From NCBI RefSeq assembly GCF_900129125.1, contig NZ_FQVJ01000022.1, forward strand, positions 1 through 64,000: DNA of 64,000 nucleotides, written 5' to 3'. How positions within the stretch are numbered: position 1 is the first letter of the stretch; the number at the start of each line of letters is the position of its first letter. The translations under genes were made by a program, and so were the position numbers. The DNA is from Acidocella aminolytica 101 = DSM 11237. Lineage in GTDB: Bacteria > Pseudomonadota > Alphaproteobacteria > Acetobacterales > Acetobacteraceae. The notes beneath the pieces were generated by a model. It made no database searches, was not told the origin of the DNA, and saw only the letters and a program-made list of their open reading frames with translations. Below, in pieces: positions 36,312-46,183 of the stretch.

Positions 36312-37319
36312 ATGTCCGATCTTGACCAGCTTTTAAATCAACGCGGCCGTGAGGCACGGTTTGGCGCCTATGTCACGGCGGTTTTGTTTGACGCCACGGG
36401 TTCGCCTGGCTTCGCCCTGGGCGATGGCACGCTGCGGCTGGGCCCTACTCACCAGACCATCACCGTGCATGACGGCGCGGCGATGAGCCTGGCCGCTCAT
36501 CCCGCAGGCGGGTTTGTCACCGGCGGGGATGACGGACGGCTGATGCTGACCCAGCCGGACGGCACCGCGCGGGAGCTGGTGAAATTCGGCTCCAAATGGG
36601 TGGAACATGTGGCTGCCTTCGCGGGCAAGGGGCCGCTGCTGGCCGCCGCGGCAGGGAAAAATCTTTATGTGCTAAACCCGGCGGGCGAAGTGCTGAGAAC
36701 CCTGGTGCATCCCTCCACCGTCACCGGCATCGCGTTTGATACCAAGGGCAAGCGCGTGGCGACCTCGCATTATAACGGGGCGAGCCTGTGGTTCACCGCC
36801 TCCGGCTCAGCCGCGCCACCGAAGCTGGAATGGAAAGGCAGCCATACCGGCGTGGCGCTGCACCCGGCGGGCGAGGCGCTGGTGACAACCATGCAGGAGA
36901 ACGCCTTGCATGGCTGGACCCTGCCGGAAGGCAAGCACATGCGCATGTCCGGTTACCCGACCAAGCCTGAATCCATCGGCTTCACCAAATCCGGCCGCTG
37001 GCTGGCCACGGCGGGGGCGGAGAGCATTGTGCTGTGGCCGTTCTTCGGCGGCGGGCCGATGGGCAAGCCGCCCACCGAGTTGGGCATGGGCGATGGCATC
37101 GTGAAACGCATCGCCTGCCACCCGCAGCATGAGGTGGTGGCCGCCGGGTTCGATACCGGGCTGGTGCTGGTGGCGGATGTGGCGCGTGAACGTGTACTGC
37201 CGGTCTGCGGCCCGGGGCGCGGCACCGTATCCGCCTTGGCCTGGAGCGCCGATGGCGCCCAATTGGCCTTCGGGACCGAGGACGGGTTCGCCGCGATCGT
37301 GGATTTCAGCGGGAGCTAA
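36312..37319 (+). CDS. WD40-repeat protein
   Basis: The 335-residue cytoplasmic protein is made of repeated WD40-like blades: HDGAAMSLAAHPAGGFVTGGDDGRLML, VTGIAFDTKGKRVATSHYNGASLWF, AWSADGAQLAFGTEDG and others at about 40-residue spacing, consistent with a seven-bladed propeller. Such proteins are scaffolds; no partner is evident. ATG 36312 begins just before the first blade; the longer frame from 36144 adds unrelated sequence. It ends in a 4-base overlap with the converging amidohydrolase gene. Confidence 0.8.
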   Translation: MSDLDQLLNQRGREARFGAYVTAVLFDATGSPGFALGDGTLRLGPTHQTITVHDGAAMSLAAHPAGGFVTGGDDGRLMLTQPDGTARELVKFGSKWVEHVAAFAGKGPLLAAAAGKNLYVLNPAGEVLRTLVHPSTVTGIAFDTKGKRVATSHYNGASLWFTASGSAAPPKLEWKGSHTGVALHPAGEALVTTMQENALHGWTLPEGKHMRMSGYPTKPESIGFTKSGRWLATAGAESIVLWPFFGGGPMGKPPTELGMGDGIVKRIACHPQHEVVAAGFDTGLVLVADVARERVLPVCGPGRGTVSALAWSADGAQLAFGTEDGFAAIVDFSGS

Positions 37320-38164
37320 ACCCCCGCCCGCCAGAATACCCGTTCCGCCGTGCCGTGGAAAATTTCCGCCCGCATGGCGGGGTCGGGAAATAGCCGCCCC
37401 GCCAAAGCCAGTACCGCGCCGAAATCCAACCGCTCCGGCAGGCGCAGAAACGGCCAGTCCGATCCCCACATGCAGCGCCCTGGCCCAAAAGCCCGCAGCA
37501 GATCCGCCACCACTGGATGCGCGGCCTCAAACGGCCAGGGGAAAGGTGCGAATTTATGCAGGCCGGAGAGCTTGATCGTTGTTTCCGCCTCGCGTTCAGC
37601 TAGGCAGAGCAGCGCGCGGAAAGCAAAACCATCCAGGCCGGCAGGCAGATCCGGGCGGCCGCAATGGTCGATCACCACCCGCACATCCGAGGCTTCGATG
37701 AGGGACATGGCCTCAAACACCCCCTCACCCTCAAACTGGATGTCCAGCACCATATCGAGCGCGGCCAGCTTCTCGATCAACCCCGCATAGGCGCAGTAAT
37801 GGCCGGGCGGATGCGCGGGCATCTGAAACGCCGCCCCCGCCACGCCCTGGGCTTGCAGCGCCTTTAAGTCATCAAATGAGATATCCGGCGGCAGCACCGC
37901 GATGCCGCGCCATTGCCCGCCTGACTGCGCTAGCGCGTCCAGCAACGCCGCATTATCCTCGGCATAGCCGGAGGTGGGCTGCACGAGCAACGCCTTTTCC
38001 ACCCCATAGGCGGCCAGAACGGTCCGCAGATAATCCAGAGTGCCGATCTCTTGTCCCGTGGGGTTATAGGTGCTGTCCGCCTGATAGGGGAAACGCGCCG
38101 GGTCGGTTACATGCAGATGGGTGTCGATCTTGGGTTCAGCGACGAGCGCGGCGATATGGTCCAT
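37316..38164 (-). CDS. amidohydrolase-family protein (TIM-barrel)
   Basis: The 282-residue protein has the amidohydrolase 2 layout: metal-binding DTHLHV near residue 14, VVIDHCGRPDLP in the middle and MWGSDWPFLRLPE near the end. Relatives hydrolyse lactones or decarboxylate aromatic acids (2-pyrone-4,6-dicarboxylate lactonase, ACMSD); the substrate cannot be chosen from sequence. ATG 38164 fits the family; the frame to 38182 adds six residues. Confidence 0.8.
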   Translation of the reverse strand: MDHIAALVAEPKIDTHLHVTDPARFPYQADSTYNPTGQEIGTLDYLRTVLAAYGVEKALLVQPTSGYAEDNAALLDALAQSGGQWRGIAVLPPDISFDDLKALQAQGVAGAAFQMPAHPPGHYCAYAGLIEKLAALDMVLDIQFEGEGVFEAMSLIEASDVRVVIDHCGRPDLPAGLDGFAFRALLCLAEREAETTIKLSGLHKFAPFPWPFEAAHPVVADLLRAFGPGRCMWGSDWPFLRLPERLDFGAVLALAGRLFPDPAMRAEIFHGTAERVFWRAGV

Positions 38165-38206
38165 ACCGCTAATTAACCGCACGGTGGAAAACTTGGCAAA
38201 ACGGCC

Positions 38207-38623
38207 TCAGCCGCGCGCCATGCCCTCGCGGATCAGCAGCAGAATCACCAGAAAGAACTCAAACCCGAACACCCAGGTGGACACATCATGCCCGCGCGTG
38301 AAGGCGGCGGCATTTCCAGCCAAGCGCCAGGCGTCCAGACGCGGCAGCATCCAGAACCAACTCCACAACGTGGCCAGAATGGCAAAGCCCGGCACCATGG
38401 CCGACCGCAACCGCCGCAGCGACACATATCCGGCGCAAGAGAGCCCGGCAGTGATCAGGCAATAAAGATATAAAAACGGGAACGCCGTGCGGATGAACGG
38501 ACCGGCCACGGACAGTGGCAGGCGGGTGAAGACCAGAGGGGCCATCACCGCGCCGAAAAACAGCATCCCGCCCGCCAAAAGGCCAAGCCCGGTGAGGGAC
38601 AGGATGCTGCCGAAACGCCGCAT
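38207..38623 (-). CDS. DUF4149-like membrane protein
   Basis: The 138-residue product has four predicted helices and the DUF4149/TMEM205 pattern: LLAGGMLFFGAVMAPLVFTRLP in helix 1, and HDVSTWVFG before the last helix. Function is unknown. Its ATG overlaps the ahcY stop (TAATG), so it is co-translated with it. Confidence 0.75.
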   Translation of the reverse strand: MRRFGSILSLTGLGLLAGGMLFFGAVMAPLVFTRLPLSVAGPFIRTAFPFLYLYCLITAGLSCAGYVSLRRLRSAMVPGFAILATLWSWFWMLPRLDAWRLAGNAAAFTRGHDVSTWVFGFEFFLVILLLIREGMARG

Positions 38624-39930
38624 TAGTAGCGGTACAGCTCGTGCTTGAAGGGGCCCTGGACGTTGAGGCCCAGATAATCCGCCTGCTTCTGGCTCAGTTG
38701 GGTCAGCTTGGCGCCGACCTTAGCCAGATGAAGAGCTGCCACCTTCTCGTCCAGATGGCGGGGTAGCACATAAACCTGCTTCTCATACTTGCCTTCCGGC
38801 GCGGTCCACAGCTCAATCTGCGCCAGCACCTGGTTGGTGAAGCTGGCCGACATCACGAAGCTCGGGTGGCCCGTGGCGTTGCCGAGATTTACCAGCCGCC
38901 CCTCGGAGAGCACGATCAGGCGCTTGCCGTCGGGGAACACCACCTCGTCCACCTGCGGCTTCACGTTCTCCCATTTATAGTTCCGCAGACTCTCGATCTG
39001 AATCTCAGAGTCGAAATGCCCGATATTGCAGACGATGGCACGGTGCTTCATGGCGCGCATATGGTCGGCGGTAATCACGTCGACATTGCCGGTGGCGGTC
39101 ACGAAGATGTCACCCACAGGGGCGGCGTCTTCCATGGTCACCACCTCATAGCCTTCCATGGCGGCCTGCAAGGCGCAGATCGGGTCGATCTCACTTACCT
39201 TCACGCGGCAACCGGCATTGCGCAGCGACGCGGCGGACCCCTTACCCACATCGCCAAAGCCGCACACCACGGCCACCTTGCCGGACATCATCACGTCCGT
39301 GCCACGCCGGATGCCATCCACCAAGCTCTCGCGACAGCCATAGAGGTTGTCGAACTTGGACTTGGTGACGCTGTCATTCACGTTGATGGCGGGCACCAGC
39401 AGCTTGCCAGCCTTGGCCATCTCCCAGAGCCGGTGCACGCCGGTGGTGGTCTCCTCGGAAATTCCGCGCACATCCTTTAGCATTCCGGGATATTTGTCGT
39501 GCATGAGCTGCGTAACGTCGCCGCCATCATCCAGGATCATGTTCGGCGTCCAGCCATCCGGGCCGCGCAGGGTCTGCTCAATGCACCACCAAAATTCTTC
39601 CTCGCTCAGGCCCTTCCAAGCGAACACGGGAATTCCGGCGGCGGCAATGGCGGCGGCGGCCTGATCCTGCGTGGAGAAGATGTTGCAGGAGGACCAGCGC
39701 ACGGAAGCGCCCAACGTCACCAGCGTCTCGATCAGCACAGCAGTCTGGATGGTCATGTGCAGACACCCGACGATACGGGCTCCGGCCAGCGGCTTGGATT
39801 GGCCGTATTCCTTACGCAGCGCCATCAGGCCGGGCATTTCGTCCTCGGCCATCGAAATTTCCTTGCGGCCCCACTCAGCCAGGGAGATGTCCTTGACCTT
39901 ATAATCCGTGGGCAAGTTGGCGTCGGGCAT
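38623..39930 (-). CDS. ahcY: adenosylhomocysteinase
   Basis: The 435-residue NAD-dependent enzyme hydrolyses S-adenosylhomocysteine to adenosine and homocysteine, keeping the methyl cycle running. Conserved blocks include [53 protein letters not shown] (NAD), and the C-terminal KHELYRY. AAGGA precedes the ATG. The 68-base leader shows no SAH-type riboswitch that I can recognise. Confidence 0.98.
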   Translation of the reverse strand: MPDANLPTDYKVKDISLAEWGRKEISMAEDEMPGLMALRKEYGQSKPLAGARIVGCLHMTIQTAVLIETLVTLGASVRWSSCNIFSTQDQAAAAIAAAGIPVFAWKGLSEEEFWWCIEQTLRGPDGWTPNMILDDGGDVTQLMHDKYPGMLKDVRGISEETTTGVHRLWEMAKAGKLLVPAINVNDSVTKSKFDNLYGCRESLVDGIRRGTDVMMSGKVAVVCGFGDVGKGSAASLRNAGCRVKVSEIDPICALQAAMEGYEVVTMEDAAPVGDIFVTATGNVDVITADHMRAMKHRAIVCNIGHFDSEIQIESLRNYKWENVKPQVDEVVFPDGKRLIVLSEGRLVNLGNATGHPSFVMSASFTNQVLAQIELWTAPEGKYEKQVYVLPRHLDEKVAALHLAKVGAKLTQLSQKQADYLGLNVQGPFKHELYRY

Positions 39931-39998
39931 GGGGCGTCGTCCTTACAGATGAAATTCTGGCGCAACATCTATGCGCTCAGGTGCCCAATGCCAACCTT

Positions 39999-40316
39999 TC
40001 AGGGCCCAGGTTTCCGCAAAGACGCGAAATAGTCAGCTACGTCCTTGCGTTGATCCAGGGTCAAGGCCCCGGCGATGGAGCGCATCAGCGACGTGCCGCC
40101 CTGCCCCGCCGCCATCATGTTCAAGGCCGACACAATATCCCCCGCTGACCGCCCCGCCAAAGCGGGCGCGCCGGTGGAAGGTTTGCCCTGCCCATCCTCA
40201 CCATGGCAGGCGGCGCAGGGCAGCGCACCATTGCCGTTGCCATGCAGCACAATCTGCTTACCCGCGGGCGCCGCCGCCGCCAGCAGCAGTAGCGGCGCGT
40301 AACGCAGGCGCTTCAT
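39999..40316 (-). CDS. small exported class I cytochrome c
   Basis: The 105-residue protein has a signal peptide (cleavage near APA-G), one haem site Cys34/Cys37/His38 (CAACH), and a distal Met in ALNMMAAGQGG. It resembles c553/c4-half monohaem carriers. It follows the copper chaperone gene with a 4-base overlap, so the two are coupled and probably serve terminal oxidase or copper handling. Confidence 0.88.
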   Translation of the reverse strand: MKRLRYAPLLLLAAAAPAGKQIVLHGNGNGALPCAACHGEDGQGKPSTGAPALAGRSAGDIVSALNMMAAGQGGTSLMRSIAGALTLDQRKDVADYFASLRKPGP

Positions 40317-40747
40317 TGCCCGCTGGGGCCCGCTGGGCCGTAAACCGGCATGGTCAGCAGCAGGGCGGTGCCATCCTTGAATTTCAGCGTCACCGGCACA
40401 CGCTCATCCAGTTTCATGTTGGGTTTCATGCACATCAAATGATACCCGCCTTGCTCGAACTTCACCTCGCCATGGGCGGGGACCTTGATACTGTCCACCT
40501 TCACCATCATTTCCGTGCCGCTTTTATCCTCGCTTTTATGCAGCATCAACGTGCCGCAATCCGGCGAGCTGGCGCCGGTAAGAATCGCGTCGCTTTCGCT
40601 GTCGTTATGCAGGGTCATATAGCCGCCAGCAGGCACGCTGGGCAGCAAATAGCGGATCCAGGCATTGGAGACACTGAGTTGGGCATAAGCGGGCGCCGCC
40701 GCCGCCAAAAGGCAAGGCACTGCCAGAAGCACGAGGGAATGTTTCAT
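40313..40747 (-). CDS. PCu(A)C copper chaperone
   Basis: The 144-residue periplasmic protein has a signal peptide (AYA-QL) and an exact copper motif H-x10-M-x21-H-x-M: His70, Met81, His103 and Met105. Proteins of this kind deliver Cu(I) to the CuA site of cytochrome oxidase or to Sco. An extra Cys64/Cys106 pair is present. It is upstream of, and overlaps, the cytochrome c gene. Confidence 0.92.
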   Translation of the reverse strand: MKHSLVLLAVPCLLAAAAPAYAQLSVSNAWIRYLLPSVPAGGYMTLHNDSESDAILTGASSPDCGTLMLHKSEDKSGTEMMVKVDSIKVPAHGEVKFEQGGYHLMCMKPNMKLDERVPVTLKFKDGTALLLTMPVYGPAGPSGQ

Positions 40748-40828
40748 GCCGGCAGGCTAGACCAATCCATGCCACGCGGGAAGCTTGCTTTGTTGCCATT
40801 CTGCTGAACGCGGCGCAAAACGCGGGTC

Positions 40829-41239
40829 ATGGACCATTTCCGCCTCGCCGATGCCGCCTGCGCCACGCGGCGCATGTTTGTCCGCGACCTACTGCTGGAC
40901 GCGCAGATTGGTGTCTATGCCCATGAGCATGGCCGCACCCAGCGTGTACGGGTGAATCTCGACCTCGCGGTGGAGGATGACGGCGCCGCCAACATTTCCC
41001 GCCCCGCCGTGGGGGCTGATGATCTCGGCCGGGTTGTGGATTACGACACTGTGATCAATGCCGTGCGCCAGATTATCGCCGCGGGCCACGTACAGCTTGT
41101 GGAAACGTTGGCCGAGCGCGTGGCCGAGGCCTGCCTCGCCAACCCGCGCGTACGGGTGGCTCGGGTGATGGTGGAAAAGCTGGACGTAATCGCCGATGCC
41201 GCCAGTGTGGGCGTGGAAATCGAACGCCGCAACAGCTAG
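40829..41239 (+). CDS. folB: dihydroneopterin aldolase
   Basis: The 136-residue protein is FolB, cleaving dihydroneopterin to hydroxymethyl-dihydropterin in folate synthesis. Seen are DLLLDAQIGVYAHEHGRTQRV with the conserved Glu33, VDYDTV, VETLAERVAE and catalytic Lys117 in VEKLDV. folE, the first folate-pathway step, is 8 kb away in this window. The extra N-terminal ~15 residues are not conserved. Confidence 0.9.
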   Translation: MDHFRLADAACATRRMFVRDLLLDAQIGVYAHEHGRTQRVRVNLDLAVEDDGAANISRPAVGADDLGRVVDYDTVINAVRQIIAAGHVQLVETLAERVAEACLANPRVRVARVMVEKLDVIADAASVGVEIERRNS

Positions 41240-41431
41240 TTTTCCACGGCCCGGAATTGTGCCGGATCAACGGGTTTCAGCCCGGTCTGAAGACGGGGAT
41301 AATTCATTCAACGAATGTTAATTTTGTTTAAAATCAGCATGTTAACTGTGAGTAATAGCGTCAACCCTTGCGCCGAGTCGCCGCTCGGGAAAGGTCTCGT
41401 TTTCGACCCCCGGCACAGATCTTCCACAAAC

Positions 41432-41440
41432 TTATCCACA
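41432..41440 (+). promoter_or_regulatory. consensus DnaA box before uvrC
   Basis: TTATCCACA is a perfect DnaA-box match, 17 bases before the uvrC start. A second partial match lies at CTTCCACAA (41421-41429). The 217-base gap upstream of uvrC (41240-41456) has an AT-rich part with two TGTTAA copies but no other gene. Confidence 0.5.
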
Positions 41441-41456
41441 GGGCGGAGGGGATAAG

Positions 41457-43319
41457 TTGGAGACTCCGCAAACAGGCGTCACGGTGATTGAAACAGCGCT
41501 GGAAACCATGCCGGGTAACCCCGGCGTGTACCGGATGTTGGATACCAAGGGCGACGCACTTTATGTCGGCAAGGCGCGCAACCTCAAGAAGCGCGTGACC
41601 TCCTACACACAGATCAACCGCCTGCCAGAGCGGCTGCGGCGCATGGTGGCTGACACGGCCGCCATGGAAATCCTCACCACCCACACGGAAGCGGAAGCGC
41701 TGCTGCTTGAGGCCAACCTCATCAAACGCCTGAAGCCACGTTACAATATTCTGCTGCGGGACGATAAAACCTATCCCTGGCTGGTGCTCACGGCAGGACA
41801 GGACTTTCCGCGCATCGGCAAACATCGCGGCGCGCAGAACAAGTCCGATCTGTATTGGGGGCCGTTCGCGTCAGTCTGGGCGGTGAACCAAACCGTGCAG
41901 GCCTTGCAGCGCGTGTTTCTGCTCCGCACCTGCGCGGATACGGTCTTTGCCAACCGCACCCGGCCTTGTTTGCTGTTTCAGATTAAACGCTGCTGCGCGC
42001 CCTGCGTGGGCCGGGTGAGTGCTGAGGAATATGGAGCGCTGGTGGCCCAGGCCAAGGATTTCCTGAGGGGAAAGACCGGCGCGGTAAAGAAAGACCTTGC
42101 TACCGCAATGCAGCAAGCCGCTGAAAATCTTGAGTTTGAACGCGCCGCCGCCCTGCGGGACCGGATTCGCGGACTAGCCTATGTGCAGGGCAATGAGGTC
42201 ATCAACCCTGAGAGCTTGGGCGAGGCGGATGTCTTCGCGCTTTATCAGCAGGCAGGTCAGGCCTGCGTGCAGGTGTTCTTTATCAGGGGCGGGCGCAATA
42301 ACGGCAATCGCAGTTTCTTCCCCGCCACCACGAAGGAGGACGGGCCGGAGGACGTGCTGGCCGCCTTCATCGCGCAGTTTTACGACGACAAACCGCCCCC
42401 ACCGCAGATTTTGCTGAACCATGCCGCGGCGGAGCAGGGTTTGCTGGAAGACGCGTTGAGCCTGAAGGCGGACCGGCGCGTGCATATCATGCTCCCTCAA
42501 CGCGGCGAGAAGGCCGATGTGGTGGCCCACGCCGCCACCAACGCGCGCGAGGCGCTAGAGCGCAAGCTGGCCGAGACCGCCGGGCAAGGCAAGCTGCTGG
42601 CGGCCGTGGGGGAGCTGTTCGGCCTGGCCGAAACGCCCAAGCGCATCGAGACCTACGACAACTCCCACATCATGGGCAGCAACGCGTATGGCGTGATGGT
42701 GGTGGCCGGACCGGAAGGGCCGATGAAATCCGCCTACCGCAAATTCGCCATCAAAAGCGCCATCACCCCAGGGGACGATTTCGCAATGATGCGCGAGGTG
42801 CTGCAACGTCGCTTTGGCCGCGCGCTGGAGGAAGACCCGGACCGCACCGGCGAAGCCTGGCCGGATCTGGTACTGATTGATGGCGGCGCCGGACAGCTTT
42901 CCGCCGCCAAGGCGGTGATGGCGGATCTGGGGCTGGAGGATATCCCGATGGTCGGCATCGCCAAGGGGCCGGACCGCGATGCTGGACGCGAATGGTTCCA
43001 CATGGAACATCGCGAGCCCTTCCAACTGCCGCCGCGCGACCCGGTTCTGTACTTCCTGCAACGTCTGCGGGATGAGGCGCACCGCTTCGCCATCACCACC
43101 CATCGCGCCGCGCGCAGCCGCAAGATCAGCGTCTCGGAGCTGGATGAGGTCCCCGGAATTGGTGCGGCGCGAAAAAAAGCGCTGCTGCTGCATTTTGGCT
43201 CCGCGCGGGGGGTCAAAGGGGCCGGGTTGAAGGATTTGGAGGCGGTTTCCGGCATCAACCGCGCCACGGCACGGGCGGTCTATGCTTTCTTCCACCCTGG
43301 CGTGCGGCTGGAGGATTAG
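41457..43319 (+). CDS. uvrC: excinuclease ABC subunit C
   Basis: The 620-residue UvrC makes both incisions in nucleotide excision repair. Domains: GIY-YIG nuclease (about 18-95: [25 protein letters not shown]), a Cys cluster ([15 protein letters not shown]), the UVR motif ([17 protein letters not shown]), an RNase H-like nuclease ([19 protein letters not shown]) and C-terminal helix-hairpin-helices ([13 protein letters not shown]). It starts at TTG 41457, six bases after GGAGGGG; no better ATG exists near the family's start. Confidence 0.96.
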   Translation: METPQTGVTVIETALETMPGNPGVYRMLDTKGDALYVGKARNLKKRVTSYTQINRLPERLRRMVADTAAMEILTTHTEAEALLLEANLIKRLKPRYNILLRDDKTYPWLVLTAGQDFPRIGKHRGAQNKSDLYWGPFASVWAVNQTVQALQRVFLLRTCADTVFANRTRPCLLFQIKRCCAPCVGRVSAEEYGALVAQAKDFLRGKTGAVKKDLATAMQQAAENLEFERAAALRDRIRGLAYVQGNEVINPESLGEADVFALYQQAGQACVQVFFIRGGRNNGNRSFFPATTKEDGPEDVLAAFIAQFYDDKPPPPQILLNHAAAEQGLLEDALSLKADRRVHIMLPQRGEKADVVAHAATNAREALERKLAETAGQGKLLAAVGELFGLAETPKRIETYDNSHIMGSNAYGVMVVAGPEGPMKSAYRKFAIKSAITPGDDFAMMREVLQRRFGRALEEDPDRTGEAWPDLVLIDGGAGQLSAAKAVMADLGLEDIPMVGIAKGPDRDAGREWFHMEHREPFQLPPRDPVLYFLQRLRDEAHRFAITTHRAARSRKISVSELDEVPGIGAARKKALLLHFGSARGVKGAGLKDLEAVSGINRATARAVYAFFHPGVRLED

Positions 43320-43389
43320 CCCCTCCCCTTGGCTTCGCGCGTGGAATGGCTAAGGTCGCCATGAAGAGACAATTAAAAAGGGGGATTGG

Positions 43390-44979
43390 ATGAGCCAGAC
43401 AGATTGGACGGATGTGAAGAATCTGGCAGCCAGCGCGCCGGACATACGTTCCCTTTTCACGGCGGATGCTGACCGCTTCACCCGGTTTTCCGCGCATGGC
43501 GCCGGGATTTTGCTGGATTATTCCAAAACCTCGCTGACGGATGAAAGCCTGGCCGCGTTGCTGCGCCTAGCCCGCGAGGCGGGCGTGGAAACCAAACGCG
43601 ACGCAATGTTCACGGGCGAGATCATCAACATAACCGAGCAGCGGGCGGTGCTGCATACCGCCCTGCGCGCACCCGCGAATGCCAGTATTCTGGTCGCGGG
43701 CCGGAATGTGGTGCCGGATGTGTGGGAGACGCTGGACCGGTTTCTGACCTTTGCCGAAGCCGTGCGCGGCGGCAGTATCGCCGCTTCGGACGGCAAGGCG
43801 TTCACCGATGTGGTGAATATCGGCATAGGCGGCTCCGACCTTGGCCCGGCCATGGTCACCGGCGCTCTGGCCCCATACCATGACGGGCCGCACCTGCATT
43901 TTGTCTCCAACGTGGATAGCGCGCATCTGGCTGACACGTTGCGCGAGCTGGACCCGGCGCGGACCTTGTTCATTGTCGCGTCCAAAACCTTCACCACGGT
44001 GGAGACCATGACCAATGCCGGGTCCGCCCGGCACTGGCTGGCCAAGGCGCTGGGTGAGGATGCGGTGGGGGCGCATTTCTGCGCCGTTTCCACAGCCCTG
44101 GACAAATGCGCGGCCTTTGGTATTGCACCGGACCGGATTTTCGGGTTCTGGGACTGGGTGGGCGGGCGCTATTCCGTCTGGTCCTCTGTCGGGCTGCCGG
44201 TGGCCATTGCCATCGGGGCGACGAATTTCCGGGCCTTCCTGGCGGGCGCGCGGGAGATGGATGAACATTTCCGCACCGCGCCCCTGGAGCAGAACCTGCC
44301 CGTGCTGCTGGCGCTGGTGGGGGTATGGCACCGCGACGGGCTGGGGTATCCGGCAAGGGCCATCCTGCCTTACGACCAACGGCTATCGCGCTTCGCGGCG
44401 TATCTCCAGCAGCTCGACATGGAATCCAACGGCAAGCGCGTGACGCGTGAGGGCGAGCCGGTTGCCCATGCCACCGGCCCGCTGGTGTTTGGCGAACCCG
44501 GAACCAATGGCCAGCACGCCTTCTACCAGCTGATCCATCAAGGGACGGATGTGATTCCCTGCGAATTCTATATCGCCGCCCAGGGGCATGAACCGGAGTT
44601 GGCCGCGCATCACGACCTGTTGATCGCCAACTGCCTGGCCCAGATGCAGGCCCTGCTGCTGGGCCGGACCTTGAGCGAAGCAGGGGGCAACCCGCACCGC
44701 GTATTCCCTGGCAACCGCCCTTCGCTGGTCACTGCCTATGAAAAGTTGGATCCGGCGACCATGGGCAAGCTGATTGCCCTGTATGAACATCGTGTGTTCA
44801 CCGAAGCGGCGCTGTGGAACATTAACGCCTTCGACCAATGGGGCGTGGAGCTGGGCAAGGAACTCGCTACCCGCCTGCTGCCGGTGGTGGAAGGCAAGCA
44901 GAAAGCCGCCGCTGACAGCTCAACGGCGGGATTGGTCAGCTTTCTGCGTGGCTCTGGTGCAGCGCCTCAACCCGTCTGA
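43390..44979 (+). CDS. pgi: glucose-6-phosphate isomerase
   Basis: The 529-residue enzyme interconverts glucose-6-P and fructose-6-P. It has [39 protein letters not shown], the catalytic Glu in [19 protein letters not shown] and the C-terminal [11 protein letters not shown]. The final 44 bases overlap the converging response regulator gene. GGGGA before the ATG is the ribosome site. Confidence 0.97.
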   Translation: MSQTDWTDVKNLAASAPDIRSLFTADADRFTRFSAHGAGILLDYSKTSLTDESLAALLRLAREAGVETKRDAMFTGEIINITEQRAVLHTALRAPANASILVAGRNVVPDVWETLDRFLTFAEAVRGGSIAASDGKAFTDVVNIGIGGSDLGPAMVTGALAPYHDGPHLHFVSNVDSAHLADTLRELDPARTLFIVASKTFTTVETMTNAGSARHWLAKALGEDAVGAHFCAVSTALDKCAAFGIAPDRIFGFWDWVGGRYSVWSSVGLPVAIAIGATNFRAFLAGAREMDEHFRTAPLEQNLPVLLALVGVWHRDGLGYPARAILPYDQRLSRFAAYLQQLDMESNGKRVTREGEPVAHATGPLVFGEPGTNGQHAFYQLIHQGTDVIPCEFYIAAQGHEPELAAHHDLLIANCLAQMQALLLGRTLSEAGGNPHRVFPGNRPSLVTAYEKLDPATMGKLIALYEHRVFTEAALWNINAFDQWGVELGKELATRLLPVVEGKQKAAADSSTAGLVSFLRGSGAAPQPV

Positions 44980-45307
44980 GCAGGTCTGTAAAAGAAAAGG
45001 GCTTGGCAATGTAATCATCGCCGCCCGCTTCCAACCCGGCCATGAGGTCCTGCAGCTCACCATGACCGGAGAGAAACAAGGCCGGTGTGGTCACTTGCCG
45101 GTCCCGCAGATGGCGCAGTAGATCCGCGCCATCCATCCCACAGGGTAATTGACGGTCGAAAATCATCACATCGAACCGCTCCGCCATAGCGAGGCTAAGG
45201 CCGTTCTGACCGTCAGAGGAGCGGGTGACGTGATGGTTCGATTCTTTCATACCCACCGTCACCAAGCTGGCCACGGCATCATCATCCTCAATAAGTAATA
45301 TCCGCAT
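44936..45307 (-). CDS. single-domain response regulator
   Basis: The 123-residue product is a receiver domain alone, with intact active site: acidic Glu7/Asp8/Asp9, phosphoacceptor Asp51 (MIFDRQLP) and Lys102 (AKPF). It has no output domain, so it must act by protein contact or phosphorelay. It diverges from a sensor-less histidine kinase 88 bases away, and its 3' end runs 44 bases into pgi on the other strand. Confidence 0.9.
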   Translation of the reverse strand: MRILLIEDDDAVASLVTVGMKESNHHVTRSSDGQNGLSLAMAERFDVMIFDRQLPCGMDGADLLRHLRDRQVTTPALFLSGHGELQDLMAGLEAGGDDYIAKPFSFTDLLRRVEALHQSHAES

Positions 45308-45395
45308 GAAGTATCTAACGCTCCGTTGGCATATGGCCGGTATATGATTGCGGGGCTTGTGCTAAACTTACCAACAATTGAATGTACGTCCAGAA

Positions 45396-46091
45396 ATGGA
45401 AGACGGATCACCCTCACGCGGCATGGCGGCCAAACCCGCAGCCTGCACAACAGAAGCCGCCACGGTAGAAAAATTTGCCGCGCGTGTCGCACACGACTTT
45501 AATAATCTGCTGACCGGGGTTCTCGGCCATCTGGAGCTTGTGGAATTGCGCGCCGCGCAAAATCCGCAAGACGGGGTGGACAGCCTGATTGCCGGGGCGC
45601 GGCAGGCCAGCGGGCGGGCGGCGGAACTGGCCCGGCGGCTAGTGTTATTCTCCGGTCATACATTGCACGAGCGGGAACCCATCCCCCTCGCCCCTCTGCT
45701 GCAAGAGCTGGCGATCCGGCCTGATTGCAAGGGGCTGGATTTAAAGCTACCGGATGAAACACTGTGCGTGGCAGCCGATACCTGCGGGCTACGCCAGGCC
45801 GTGCTGGAACTTCTGGCCAACGCGTTTGAAACCGGGACCACTGTGCACCTGACGGCGGGCGTCGAATCGGGCCGGGTGGTGGTGACTGTGCGGGATGAGG
45901 GGGCCGGTATGACCCCGGAGATTTTGGCCCGTGCGGGGGAGCCTTTATTCACCACGCGCAGCAATGGCGCCGGGCGCGGGCTTGGGCTGGCCATTGCGCG
46001 GCGCGTGGCCGAGCACGCGGGCGGGACGCTGGACCTGGCGAGCGACCCCCAGAAAGGCTGCACCGCGCGGCTGATTTTTCCAATAATGTGA
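45396..46091 (+). CDS. soluble histidine kinase without sensor domain
   Basis: The 231-residue product has only the kinase core: H-box VAHDFNNLLTGVLGHLEL with His33, a dimerisation helix, an N-box-like LELLANAFETG, DEGAGMTP and the G2 box RGLGLAIARRVAEHAGG. No membrane segment or PAS/GAF domain is present. The N-box Asn is followed by an unusual ending. The start is uncertain: ATG 45396 or TTG 45378 (237 residues), neither with a clear ribosome site. It probably pairs with the divergent receiver. Confidence 0.8.
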   Translation: MEDGSPSRGMAAKPAACTTEAATVEKFAARVAHDFNNLLTGVLGHLELVELRAAQNPQDGVDSLIAGARQASGRAAELARRLVLFSGHTLHEREPIPLAPLLQELAIRPDCKGLDLKLPDETLCVAADTCGLRQAVLELLANAFETGTTVHLTAGVESGRVVVTVRDEGAGMTPEILARAGEPLFTTRSNGAGRGLGLAIARRVAEHAGGTLDLASDPQKGCTARLIFPIM

Positions 46092-46094
46092 AAG

Positions 46095-46169
46095 TGGCTG
46101 GGACGGGAGGATTCGAACCTCCGCATGGCGGAATCAAAATCCGCTGCCTTACCGCTTGGCTACGTCCCA
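46095..46169 (-). tRNA. tRNA-Gln (TTG)
   Basis: A 75-base cloverleaf is visible on the minus strand: acceptor TGGGACG/CGTCCCA, D-arm with AGCGGTAAGGC, anticodon loop TTTTGAT giving TTG between GCGGA/TCCGC, T-arm GGAGGTTCGAATCCTCC, discriminator G and encoded CCA. It lies between the kinase and ispE genes, 15 bases downstream of ispE. Confidence 0.97.
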
Positions 46170-46183
46170 ACGTGTGCGGGCTC

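Noticed and set aside
39931-39998. SAH or SAM riboswitch before ahcY
   Set aside because: The 68-base gap shows only a short GCGCA/TGCGC stem and none of the known riboswitch core sequences.
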